DNA of 64,000 nucleotides, taken from Eucalyptus grandis. Lineage: Eukaryota > Streptophyta > Magnoliopsida > Myrtales > Myrtaceae. How positions within the stretch are numbered: position 1 is the stretch's first letter; the number at the start of each line of letters is the position of its first letter. A model generated the notes under the pieces. It had not been told where the DNA came from, searched no databases, and saw only the letters and a program-made list of their open reading frames with translations. The stretch is taken from the NCBI RefSeq assembly GCF_016545825.1, contig NC_052613.1, positions 2,976,001-3,040,000 of the forward strand, written 5' to 3'. A program made the translations under genes and the position numbers. Below, one piece after another: positions 49,030 to 64,000 of this stretch.

Positions 49030-50264
49030 ACATGACCCTCGTCTAACGCTCGGTTGGGACGGAAGGTGCTCTCGCTCGCTCTGTGTCAACCCTCCTTTTT
49101 CTTTTAGTCCTCTCTGCTCATAAATCAAGAGATGCCCAAGAAGAGGAGATGAGGGATTCTTCATCTTCTCTGCAAGACTAGGGCTTTCAACATGAAATCA
49201 GCACATCAGAATATCTCAGAACTGATCGGTCAACTATAGTCAACGGTCAATGGTCAACTGATGACGTGGCAATGATGTGGTGATGACATGGCACTGCGGC
49301 CGCCGAAGCAGCTATTGGGTAAGCTATTATTTCGTCGATTTATCGTAATAGAAAATCAACTTGTGTAAATCAATCAAATTTGATGAATAAATGAATAAAT
49401 AGGTAGTATTAATTAATTATATATTATTCATTATAGAAATTAAAATATTTGAGTAAGATGATGTGGCAAATGAGGCGGCAGGTGACATAAGGATGACGCA
49501 ATGATCATGTTAGTAATACACGGCCGACTTAAGTCACATGAGACGCATGTGGGCGTGCAGAGGCTTGGAGTGGCGCGTGTGGGCATGTGTGGCATCGGTT
49601 GGTGGTGTGATTTGGTTGGTTGGATTCTTTGAGTGACGTAGAATCTATTTGTGGTGTTGTATTATCAATATAACCAATTGAATAAGTTCGAAATAGACTT
49701 GCAATATATGGCTGTGATGGTTCCAAGTTGACGGCGTGTGGTGGCCAGGTTGGTGACAAAACAAGCAGCGGAAGTTGCGGAGAAACGAGAGCGACGCGGC
49801 ACCTTTGTGGAGCAAACATGGCCTATTCAGCTGGCATTGCAAAAAATAAAAATCCTCAAGAAAGAGGCTTTGATATTAAGTTAAGAATAGAGGAATAAAG
49901 ATTTTTTGTATATTTAGATGATTTGTAATGAGAAATACAAGAGCCTATTTATAAGTTTTACGGGGAGACTATTTACGGTAATAAAATATTATACAATCAA
50001 TTATAATCAATCATAAAGATCTCAAGAATATCAGAATATCGTAAAATAATCTCAATATATCTTACAGCTCTGCTGATTGACAGAAGCAATCTCAAAATCG
50101 CGAGAGCGTTGCTGAAGAGGCTGGACTCCAACACCTTCATGGTGGCTAGCAAGTCCCAGAGTCACCAACTCCGCTACCTAAACATTTGTGAGAACCAGGT
50201 TCCTCCCTTTCTCTCCCCTTGCATGATCTATACTGGGAGTGATGCTTATGAAGGGATTCAACTC
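49030..50264. repeat. Duplicated spacer, copy C, with old Copia LTR
   Basis: Matches 34940-36510 without the SINE. It contains the primer site variant ggctttgatatta (49866-49878), the old Copia LTR (about 49881-50066) and the exon-like fragment (50072-50250) that a younger Copia element then split off from 57107 onward. Confidence 0.75.
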
Positions 50265-50269
50265 TGAAA

Positions 50270-50690
50270 TGTAAGAATTATTGTGACCTACATGATATGA
50301 TTTAATATATGGTTTAATAATTATTGAAATGCTATAAAATAAATAATTATTGGTTACGAGAAAGTGCGACTCTAATAAAATAAAAGGGTATATCGCTTTG
50401 ATGGAAGGCACATTTTCAATAAATGTACAAAAAGAGTCCGGTCCTCTCTCCACCCACAATGAACAACTATAACAGAAAGGAATTGGGTATTCTCTCCTCC
50501 ATCAATTGAATACATTAAGGAATAGTGGGTTAAGGGAGAGAAATCGGATTTCTTCATTTGGTTCGAGTTCTACTACAACGCTATGGATAAAGGTATGTCT
50601 TCATCTAATTGTGAAAATTCATGAAGATCAAAAGATCACTGTTTTCTCTTATATTTTTTTGCATCAAAGTGTTATATGTATAATCTAACA
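50270..50690 (+). repeat. 5' LTR of the copy-C Copia element
   Basis: Begins tgtaagaattattgtgacc and ends tgtataatctaaca; 421 bp. Confidence 0.95.
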
Positions 50691-50692
50691 GT

Positions 50693-50704
50693 TGGTATCA
50701 GAGC
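50693..50704 (+). promoter_or_regulatory. Primer binding site
   Basis: tggtatcagagc, complementary to the 3' end of initiator-Met tRNA, two bases after the LTR. Confidence 0.92.
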
Positions 50705-51289
50705 ATGGTTTATGATATCATAACTTTTGCGTTTAAATAAATATTATGATTTATGTATGATAATTCGTTGAACGATCCTGTTCGTACTATTTGTTGTTGT
50801 TAAATTGTTTTCGGAGGGTTTTGTTAAAGAAAATCTGAATGGTGGAATGTTTTTATGGAGAAAAGGACGAAAATGGAGTAATTCGGAATTTTAAGGACAA
50901 AAATGGAGGAATTCGGAATTTTAAGGGTAAGATAGAAACTCTCCGATTCAGGGCAAAATCCGGCGACCCACCGCTTGGTTTCGGACCCATACGGTCACAC
51001 TGCCATGAGGAACATTAGCCATGAGTTTTTCCAGTATATTGGTGTTCGCCGGAGGCTAATCGAGCGGCGAAAGTCGCAGTGGTGGAGGTTTTGTGTTCTG
51101 AGAAATTTTGTTTTGATTTGAGGCCAATTTCTTGGTCATTTTCTCCGAAACTTGAACCCATGTGGTCGTGCTGGCATGCTCTTCAAAACCCATTAATTAT
51201 TTGTGTCTGGGATGGGCTGCCGGAGAACAAACGCCGGCGAAACCGCAGCGGAAAACAGCGAAAACCGGCGGAAATCGTTTCTGGGCGCG

Positions 51290-51550
51290 AGGAAGAAGGC
51301 GCGTAGGCCTCACGCACTCGTTGCAGTTGCAGGCGCGTGTAACCCACGCGCCACGCGCTCTCACGCGTGCTCAACCGCTGCGCGCGTGGACCCCATGCGT
51401 GCGGCAGTTGCCGGGCACATGCAACGCACGCGCCTATGTGTTGGACGTGCACATGCAACGCACGCGCCTGTGTGTTGGACGTGCACGTGCGCGACACATG
51501 CCCACGGCGGATGCAGGCGCGTGCCAAGCACGCGTCTAATGTACCGCGGC
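51290..51550. repeat. GC-rich acgcgcc/gcgcgt repeats in the Copia leader
   Basis: Two adjacent units of about 34 bp (tgcaacgcacgcgcc, then tgtgttggacgtgcac), plus scattered acgcgcc and cacgcg words. Overlapping frames on both strands give His/Arg/Ala/Cys-rich peptides that are composition artefacts. Confidence 0.8.
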
Positions 51551-52299
51551 GCCGTTTTAATTTAATTTAATTTAATTTAATTTTTCTGCCCCTATTTATT
51601 TATAATTATGATTTTGCCCTTGCTGATTATTTATCATTTTGCCACTGGATTGTAAATTTATGATCTTGCCCTAATGGAATTATGTTTTAACGATTTTACC
51701 CTTATGCTTTGATTATGTTTTATACCAGTGTGCAATTTGGTAAATATTTATATTTTGCAATATTAAAAATTCATATTATGAATGGTTTGTTAGTCACCAA
51801 AGTGGCCAAACCTAAGTCTTTTGATTTTTTTTTGATATTGTAAATTGTTTTATTCAATTGCCTATGATTAATTGATGCTATCTATGAAATCGATATGTTT
51901 TATATCATTATTGATATTATGGGTATATTGAAGTTCATTTATTATAAGAACTTACGGATTAACCCAAAGGTTAATTATTTTCTTATAATTCATGAACATG
52001 ATGGTTGATAATTAATATGACTTGTTAAATTTGTTTGTATATCAAAAGATAGCAAACAAATTTTAATAAGATATATTTACAATTATCAAATAAAAGTTGT
52101 TAGCATCATTATGGAATATATATTTGTATATCATAGGATCACCCAAAGGAGAACTATGATGTACATGTGTCATTTAGTTTAAATCTGATTAGGTGATATT
52201 CTCAAAACATTAATGTATGAGTATTTTCTTGCACATTTGCAGTATCTATACCTGTTTCACTCCATTCGCACGCCTCATCTGTTCTCTTATTCAATAGAA

Positions 52300-53160
52300 T
52301 AAATTTTCCTGATTGAAGTGAACAAGTCCAGTTTTACTTAGGTGTCCTGGATCTTGATTTATCGCTCCAAGCTGAGAAACCATCTGCTATTACTGATTAA
52401 AGTAGCGATGATGAAAAGTCTTTCCATAAAGCTTGGGAAAGATCACACAGACTAAGCTTAATGTTCATGCGAATGATAGTTGCAAACAACTTAAAGACTT
52501 TTCTTCCCAAGACTAACAATGCTAAGGAATTTATGAAATTTGTGGAAGAACGTTCTCAAACTGCTGATAAGTCACTTGCTGATACATTGATGAGCACACT
52601 AACCACCAGGAAATATGATGGTTCGTGTACCATGCATGAGCATATACTTAAGATGATGAATTTAGCAGCAAAATTAAGGACTTTGGGAATGAACGTGGAT
52701 GAGTACTTTTTAGTACAATTTATACTTAATTCCTTACCTCATGAGCAATATGGGCCATTTCAAATGAATTACAACACTATAAAGGATAAGTGGAATGTAA
52801 ATAAATTGGTCAATATGCTAGTTCAAGAGGAAACAAGAATAAATAATTAAAAGACTCATTTTGTTCATCTCTCAAGTTATCAAGAAGTTCAAAAGAATTT
52901 CAAGAGAAAAGGTGGAAGGAGCAAGAAGAAATGACTACACGTCCTGAATGACTCTTCAAATGCTTCTTAAATCCACAAGAAGGAACACAATCTTACTAAG
53001 TGTCATTTTTGCAACAAAATTGGACACTTGAAGAAAGATTGTCTGAAATGTAAGGCTTGGTTTGAAAAGAAAGGTAAGCCTTGTGCTTTAGTATGTTTTG
53101 AATTGAACTTTACTAAAGTTCCTCATAATACTTGGTGAATTGATTCTGGTGCCACCACTC
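52300..53160 (+). pseudogene. Copia gag, zinc knuckle and protease start
   Basis: The UBN2-type gag core is best kept at 52461-52850 (SLADTLMSTLTTRKYDG, LRTLGMNVDEYF, FILNSLPHEQYG). The zinc knuckle CHFCNKIGHLKKDC is at 53001-53042, and the protease signature IDSGATTHV comes just after a stop near 53138. In-frame stops occur near 52400, 52848 and 52934. Confidence 0.85.
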
Positions 53161-53499
53161 ATGTGTCAAATACGATGCAGGGATTTTTTACGATCCAAAT
53201 TATAAAGCCAAATGAAAGTTATGTGATTACGAGGAACAAAAACAAAGCTTCAGTTGAAGGCGTTAGCACTTACCGTTTGATCTTAGATACTGGCATTATT
53301 TGGATTTGTTTTGAACCCTTTATGTACCTACATTTTCTCGCAATTTAGTTTATTTGCCAAGACTTGATATAGCGAGATTTTATTGTAATTTTGGATCTAA
53401 ATCTTTCAGTCTATTTAAGAGTGATACTCTTATTGAAACTGAACTTTATGTGATTGTCTATATAAATTTAGACTTAATTATACTTTTGTTGAGACATTA

Positions 53500-54260
53500 A
53501 TGACCTTGCATCATAATGTTGGCACTAAACGAAGTTTGGTGAATGAAAATTCTGCTTACTTGTGGCGTAAAGGTTTGGGTCATATATCTAATGAAAGAAT
53601 GCAAAAATTAGTGAAGAATCAAATTCTTCCAAATTTGGATTTTACTGACCTTGAAGTGTGTATTGATTGTATTAAAGGTAAACAAATAAAACACACTAAG
53701 AAATGTGCCACAAGAAGCACAGAGCTTCTTGAAATTATACATACTGACATATGTGGTCCTTTCAATATTCTATCTTTTGGTAAGGAAAGCTATTTCATAA
53801 CATTTATTGATGATTTTTCACGTTATGGTTACATTTATCTATTGCATGATAAGTCTCAATCAGTGAATGCACTTGAAGTGCATATTAAAGAGGTTGAGAG
53901 GCAATTAGATAGAAATGTGAAAATAGTAAGATCGGATAGAGCCGGTGAATATTATGGAAAGTATGATGAATCGGGACAATGTCCAAGTCCATTTGCTAAA
54001 TTCCTTGAAAGATATGGCATTTGTGCTCAATACACAATGCTAGGGACACCACAACAAAATGGTGTAGCAGAAAGGCGTAACCGTACTTGAATGGAAATTG
54101 TTAGAAGTATGATGGGTCATTCATCTTTACCATTGTCTTTATGGATGTATGCTTTAAAGACTTCTATGTACTTATTAAACAGGGTTCCTAGTAAGGCAGT
54201 TCCAAAGACTCCCTTTGAACTGTGGACGGGACGAAAACCTAGTTTACGACACCTGCATGT
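53500..54260 (+). pseudogene. Copia GAG-pre-integrase and integrase
   Basis: The frame 53500-54090 shows LWRKGLGHISNERM and CIDCIKGKQ (zinc-binding), then catalytic residues in HTDICGPF, RSDRAGEYYG and QQNGVAERRNRT. A stop follows directly at about 54088, after which homology continues ([19 protein letters not shown]). Confidence 0.88.
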
Positions 54261-54459
54261 TTAGGTTTTTCAAGTAGAAGTAAGAATTTACAATTCACAT
54301 GAAAGGAAATTAGATTCAAGAACGGCCAGTGGTTATTTCATTGGTTATGCAAAGAAATCCAAATGGTATAAATTTTATTGTCCTAATCATAGTACAAAAA
54401 TTGTTGAATCTAGAAATGCTAGGTTCATTGAAAATGGTGACATCAGTGGGAGTGAAAGA

Positions 54460-56261
54460 ATGCGTAATGCTTGCATTCAAGAAGTAAGGGTAAAAGTTAA
54501 TATACCAAAAGTTTCTAAAGTTATTGTTCTTGATATTGTAGTACAATCTAACAATAATCGAGAACAACAAATTAATGAACAAACACTCGATAATGGAGAT
54601 GCCAATAATGAACCTCCAATAGCCGAGTCACAAGAAATAGCATTAAGGAGATCTCAAAGAGAAAGGAAGTCGGCTATTTTTTATGACTATATGGTTTATC
54701 TACAAGAGTCAGAAATTGACTTAGGAATTAGAAATGATTCAGATTCATTTTTCCAAGCCATGGAATGTGAAGATTCTAATTAATGATTTGATGCCATGAA
54801 AGAAGAGTTAAAATCCATGCATCAAAATCAAGTTTGGGATATAGTTAAATTGCTTAAAGGATGTAAGAAGGTCGGATGTAAATGGGTCTTTAAGACTAAG
54901 CGCGACTCAAAAGGCAATATTGAACAACATAAAGCCAGACTTGTTGCAAATGGTTGTACTTAGAAAGAACGTATTGACTATAAAGAGACATTTTCACCAG
55001 TCTCTAAGAAGGACTCACTTAGAATTTTTATGGCTTTGGTGGCTCATTATGACTTGGAGTTACACCAAATGGATGTAAAAACCGTTTTTCTTAATGGGAA
55101 TTTAGAAGAATAGATTTATATGGACCAACCCAAAGGCCTTTCAGTTAAAGGAAAGGAACACATGGTATGTAAATTAAAGAAGTCAATATATGGACTTAAA
55201 CAAGCTTCCCGACAATAAGTTTAACGATACCATAACTTCATTTGGATTTAAAGAAAATACCGCTCGGTGTATATATATGAATATTAGTGGGAGCAAGTTT
55301 ATTTATCTAGTTCTGTATATTGATGATATTTTGCTTGCTACTAATGATTTTGATTTGTTACATGAAACCAAGAAGTTTCTCTTTAAGAATTTTGAAATGA
55401 AAGATATGGGAGAGGCAACATATGTGATAGGAATAGAAATATTCCGTGATAGATCACAATGATTATTAGGATTGTCTCAAAAAGCCTACATTGAGAAAAT
55501 TTTAAAGAGATTTAATATGAGTAAATGTTCAACGGGAATATTTCCAATTCAGAAATGTGACAAATTTAGTCTTATGCAATGTTCGAAAAGTGAATTGGAA
55601 TGAGAACAAATGAAAAATATTCCTTATGCATCTGTTGTGGGGAGCTTAATGTATGCACAAACTTGCACTAGACTAGACATCACTTTTGTTGTTGGAATGC
55701 TGAGCAGGTATCAAAGTAATCCTGGAATGGATCATTGGAAAGCTGCAAAGAAAGTTCTTAGATACTTGCAAGGAACGAAGAATCATATGTTCACTTATAA
55801 AAAAATCCGATCATCTCGAGGTGATTGGATATTCAGATTCAAACTTAGCCGGATGTGTCGATACAAGAAAATCAACGTTTGGTTACTTGTTTCTTTTGAC
55901 TGGAGGGGCAATTTTATGGAAGAATACGAAGCAGTCAGTTATTACTGCATCCACTATGGAAGATGAATTTGTGGCATGCTTTGAGGCCACAATTCATGGA
56001 TTATGGCCGCGAAATTTTATTTCAGGGCTTGTAATTATCGACAGTATTGCCAAGCCGCTAAAAATTTATTATGATAACTCTGCGGCAGTTTTCTTCTCTA
56101 AGAACAACAAGTATTCTAAGGGTGCTAAGCATATGGAGATCAAATACTTGTCTGTCAAAGAAGAAGTTCACAAACAAAGAGTGTCAATTGAGCACATTAG
56201 CACCAATCTTATAATAGCAAATCCCTTAACAAAAGGATTGCCGCCCAAAACATTTAATTAG
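54460..56261 (+). pseudogene. Copia reverse transcriptase and RNase H
   Basis: The linker frame 54460-54783 ends at a stop. Reverse transcriptase motifs follow: [22 protein letters not shown], the catalytic LYIDDILLATND (YIDD rather than YVDD) and NFEMKDMGEATYVIGIE. RNase H has VIGYSDSNLAGCVDTRKS, and the end is IANPLTKGLPPKTFN at 56261. Stops occur near 54964, 55112, 55216, 55460 and 55602. Confidence 0.88.
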
Positions 56262-56682
56262 CATGTTGAAAATATGAGCATTATTGGACATCGTTAATGT
56301 TTGTATTATGATTGTATTGAGTTTATATATTTGACACTTTGAGCTCACTTACGTGTTTATGATATTTCTTGTTTTCTATTTAGTATACATTATGGAAATA
56401 GATGAATGTTAAACAGGATAATTTCTAAAGAAACATTATGGTTGGACTATTACTGCGTTTTTCTTTTATAGATCATGTTAAGTAAAGTGTTATAGTTGTA
56501 GTACATAGAAGGGACTATGTCGAGTAATGACATACAACCGCTATAACTCACATTAGTTTTCTTTACTTAATTGTGATTATTATGTGATTGCTAATTTAAT
56601 GAAATTTTATAGCATAATGTTTTGTGCACATTATGTCTTTATTAAACCATGAAAGGAAAATCATATGGGCCAAGTGGGAGAA

Positions 56683-57101
56683 TGTAAGAATTATTGTGAC
56701 CTACATGATATGATTTAATATATGGTTTAATAATTATTGAAATGCTATAAAATAAATAATTATTGATTACGAGAAAGTGCGACTCTAATAAAATGAAAAG
56801 GTATATCGCTTTGATGGAAGACACATTTTCAATTAACGTACAAAAAGAGTCCAGTCTTCTCTCCACTCACAATGAACAACTATAACATAAAGGAATTGGG
56901 TATTCTCTCCTCCATCAATTCAATACATTAAGGAATAGTGGGTTAAGGGAGAGAAATCGGATTTATTCATTTGGTTCGAGTTCTACTGCAACGCTATGGA
57001 TAAAGGTATGTCTTCATCTAATTATGAAAATTCATGAAGATCAAAAGATCACTGTTTTCTTTTGTATTTCCGCATCAAAGTGTTATATGTATAATCTAAC
57101 A
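56683..57101 (+). repeat. 3' LTR of the copy-C Copia element
   Basis: 419 bp, same termini as 50270-50690, preceded by the purine tract. Confidence 0.95.
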
Positions 57102-57106
57102 TGAAA

Positions 57107-57740
57107 AAGTTGGATTTTAGGCTCCAATTGCATTTGTGATATACGATTATGAATTAACGGCGTACGTGCCCAAAGTATTTGATGTTTTTGCATTTGTTGA
57201 AGACTAATGGTGGTGGGTGCTTTGCTTTTCTTCTTAGCGACCATCAAAGTCTCTTCTCTCTGCAAGTTCTTCTTCTTCTTTCAAGGTTTCTGGTTCAGGG
57301 ACATCGTCACCTTCATCGTCGGAGGAGGAGCTTTCTTCAGAGTCTGTCCATCTCAATCATCACCATTGGGAATGCAGAATTTCTCTTTTTGTCATCATTT
57401 TTTTTTTCGTGAAATCAATGCAAAGAGGACGTGCGACAATGCGCCGAAGCGATGGGCAGCAAAGGGTAAGCGAGACAGTCACAGATTTTGAAGCAACATA
57501 AAATTATTTCGACCAAAAAAAGAGAAGAAAAATGACATAAAACTAAGAAAAAAACATAACGACGTTTGTTTCTTTATTTCTTTTTCTTTCCTTTTATTAC
57601 ATAACCTATGACTGACTCTGGAATCAAAACATCCCAACATGGTATGATTCTCCTCCAATCAAGAAGTAAAACTATGAAAGAACAGAGCAATCACATCTCA
57701 CTTAGATGCATATATTCATGGGATATTCATGATTTATTGA
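57107..57740. repeat. Duplicated spacer next to CRK-C
   Basis: Matches 36512-37150 (ttggattttaggctc, the cttcatcgtcggaggaggag block, and the tcccaacatggtatgattc block). It contains the frame-shifted version of the acidic - strand frame. Confidence 0.7.
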
Positions 57741-57959
57741 TTTAAGATTGGACTCATCGTCATCTAAACATGCTGCTAACCAACATTCGACTCTTGCCAT
57801 GATGTCACTAAAATCTGCATTACTAGTTGTTTGCAAAGTGTTCGTATTCATTAGAAGAAGAAGAAGAAGAAGAAGAAGAAAGGTCCCAATCCTAAAGGGT
57901 CAACACAGCAAAGCTGGAAGAGACCTCGGATGCCGTGAGCTAGTTCAACAGCCATGTGT

Positions 57960-62397
<4,438 letters not shown>

Positions 62398-62500
62398 GGG
62401 CTCCGCTTGAGATATGCTCTGTTACCAAATTTTCCTTCTCTCAGTTCTCTTCAAAGAGAGAAGAAGAAGAAGAAAAGGGAAAGATTTGAGCAAGAGCGCG

Positions 62501-62587
62501 ATGGGAGCTCCGCTTCAACCTGATGATCTCATAAAAAGCTTCAACCAGCTACACAACGCGGAATCGGAGCGACAGATTGATGCTTGA
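62501..62587 (+). other. Conserved 28-codon frame upstream of CRK-C
   Basis: Opens MGAPLQPDDLIKSFNQLHN and ends ERQIDA, stop. The start is conserved at 32844 and 41158, where the frame later breaks. It is divergent from CRK and about 100 bp upstream of its ATG. It could be a first-exon remnant of another gene or chance. Confidence 0.3.
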
Positions 62588-62669
62588 CTTTTGGGGTCTC
62601 GTCTTTCACATTACCCCTTGCTTTCTTCATGCTAAAGCAGGGTTTTTGAAAAATGGCACGGCGATAACA

Positions 62670-62800
62670 TCTCTCTCTCTCTCTCTCTCTGTGAGTGGGT
62701 GGAATGGAGTGTTTTTTTTTTTTTTTTTTCTTTTTGGTCCGTAGAAAGCAGTGTTTTCTTTTTTTTTTTTTTTGGTCGGTGGTAGAATGCAGTGTTTGAC
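62670..62800. repeat. CT tract and triplicated T-tract units upstream of CRK-C
   Basis: A CT tract is followed by three variants of ggtcggtggaatgcagtg separated by two T tracts, against two variants and one tract in copy B. Confidence 0.75.
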
Positions 62801-62929
62801 GCGGCGAGAATGATGAGGTTCTGAGACCTTTCGAGTCCGAGAATATTTTGGACTGAGGGTGGTCTAGACGAGAGAGAGAGATCTGCAACGACCGAAGCGA
62901 CAAGGGCGACGGATGTTGACGTCCATGTC

Positions 62930-64000
62930 GGTATTTTTTTTTAGATGATTAGATGATAATTTTTAATCTATTTTGAAAATAATAATGATTATAAAAAATT
63001 AAATAATAAATTATTATAAATTTTTTGAAATGTATTCCTTTAAAAATTTGTAACTCACAACAAGTTATTATCACCAAAAAAAAAAAAAAAACTAGTAGGA
63101 ACCTATTTGGATGAATAGGAAACTTAGAACCTAGAATAAGTTTTTAAATTTTTCTTGGTTTATACCTTCATGTGATTATGCGGTATTCCAAGGTGTTCAA
63201 TAATAGTTGTGTAATCTGGAATCACTAGTCTAAGTTTTCATTTTATGATTGCGACTTTTATTTTGTTAATGTTTCATATTTTTCATGTATCTAAATATAA
63301 ATTATGATTAGTAAATTGTAACTATACATGATGGTAATTAAAGGTAATGGTTCACTACAATTGTTTAATTAATAACATAGGCGGAATTTGGAGTTCACCT
63401 TGAAATTTGTGACAAGACAGTTCTAAAGTATGCAATGTAAGTTCCAAGTTCCAAAGAATGTGAAATCTGTTTTAACAAATAAGTTCCATATAAAATTTAT
63501 ACGAAATCTGAAATCGCTCATCCCTAAATATCATGAATCTTATATTTGCACAATCGTGATTAGGTTTGGTAGATTAAGGTCCATCATTGGAAGGTTCTCT
63601 TTTGTATCAAGTCAGGGCCAATCCATGTTCATAATTATGCAAAGACCTTTAATTTGACTTTAGATTATCAAATTTGGCCTCAAGTGTTTCAGACGAGATT
63701 CCCCCTGCACTTTTCATACATTTACATTTGACTTTTCTAGTCCCATGGTTGTGGCCACGAGGTGTCCGAGCTAGTCTCTATCTGGCCCGCCTACTCGAAT
63801 GAACGAACGATTGGGCACCCTCTTGTTTTTTGGCTTGAATTTAGGAATAAATGTATCAAAAATCTTGAAATTTGTCATGAAACTCCAAATTGAGTCCTAA
63901 AATATTTAAAAAATATAATCAAGTCCTAAAACTTATCTCTTTAAACTTTCAAGAATTGTAATCATCAGAAGGATTTATACTTGACCAATTTGATAAGTTT
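62930..64000. repeat. Module flank shared with 41560-42650
   Basis: Colinear AT-rich flank with small indels; includes the left part of the MITE described at 42486 (from about 63839). No gene recognised. Confidence 0.6.

Larger units (their letters stand above)
50270..57101 (+). mobile_element. Copia LTR retrotransposon in module copy C
   Basis: LTRs at 50270-50690 and 56683-57101; target duplication TGAAA at 50265-50269 and 57102-57106. Copy B shows the empty site (actctgaaaaagttgg near 36510). The primer site tggtatcagagc is at 50693-50704 and the purine tract agtgggagaa is just before the 3' LTR. By eye the LTRs differ at about 16 of 420 positions. Gag, zinc knuckle, protease, integrase, reverse transcriptase and RNase H are in order, with several stops, so it is not autonomous. 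A GC-rich leader (51220-51550) precedes gag. Confidence 0.95.

Noticed and set aside
51162..51570. His/Arg/Cys-rich frames in the Copia leader
   Set aside because: They arise from acgcgcc-type repeats and are open in several frames on both strands; not conserved with any known protein.

Overview
This is nuclear DNA from a flowering plant, most likely a woody eudicot. The evidence is plant-type spliced genes (a CGYC glutaredoxin and DUF26 cysteine-rich receptor-like kinases), plant Copia and Tat/Ogre-like LTR retrotransposons, a tRNA-derived SINE and AT-rich intergenic DNA. Myrtales is possible, but I cannot prove it from sequence. No bacterial features, tRNA genes, rRNA genes or CRISPR arrays were recognised.

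The window is built on a tandemly repeated module: a + strand glutaredoxin (GRX) gene followed by a - strand cysteine-rich receptor-like kinase (CRK). Copy A holds GRX at 5375-6508 and a CRK exon-1 remnant at 32014-32744. Copy B holds only GRX 3' flank (34020-34470) and a CRK at 37394-41054. Copy C holds GRX exon 1 only (48195-48304) and a CRK at 57960-62397. No copy is fully intact. GRX-A has exons 2-4 but lost the end of exon 1 and its splice donor. GRX-C keeps exon 1 with its donor but lost exons 2-4. CRK-B and CRK-C keep all six exons but share a +1 frameshift in kinase exon 3, and each carries further private lesions.

Mobile DNA fills most of the rest. Copy A carries a nest at about 7.7-30.5 kb. 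A Tat/Ogre-like element with no visible pol lies in CRK intron 1 and contains a 38/39-bp minisatellite beside its 3' LTR. It was entered by an internally deleted SIRE-type Copia (12972-26466, TSD CTTAC). That in turn was entered, about 21 bp from its primer binding site, by a full-structure but decayed SIRE-type Copia (15777-25316, TSD AAAAC) carrying an extra sense ORF after pol. Copy B has a private SINE (35255-35457). Copy C has a private solo LTR (44077-47714) that contains a long GC-rich foldback element (45414-46578), and a private Copia element (50270-57101, TSD TGAAA). Empty sites in sister copies confirm the solo LTR, the SINE and the third Copia.

The region therefore reads as a stress/redox and receptor-kinase tandem cluster that is decaying under transposon load. 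The points most worth checking are the reciprocal decay of GRX-A and GRX-C, a possible replacement N-terminus for GRX-A, the extra SIRE ORF, the 3'-UTR minisatellite and the foldback element.
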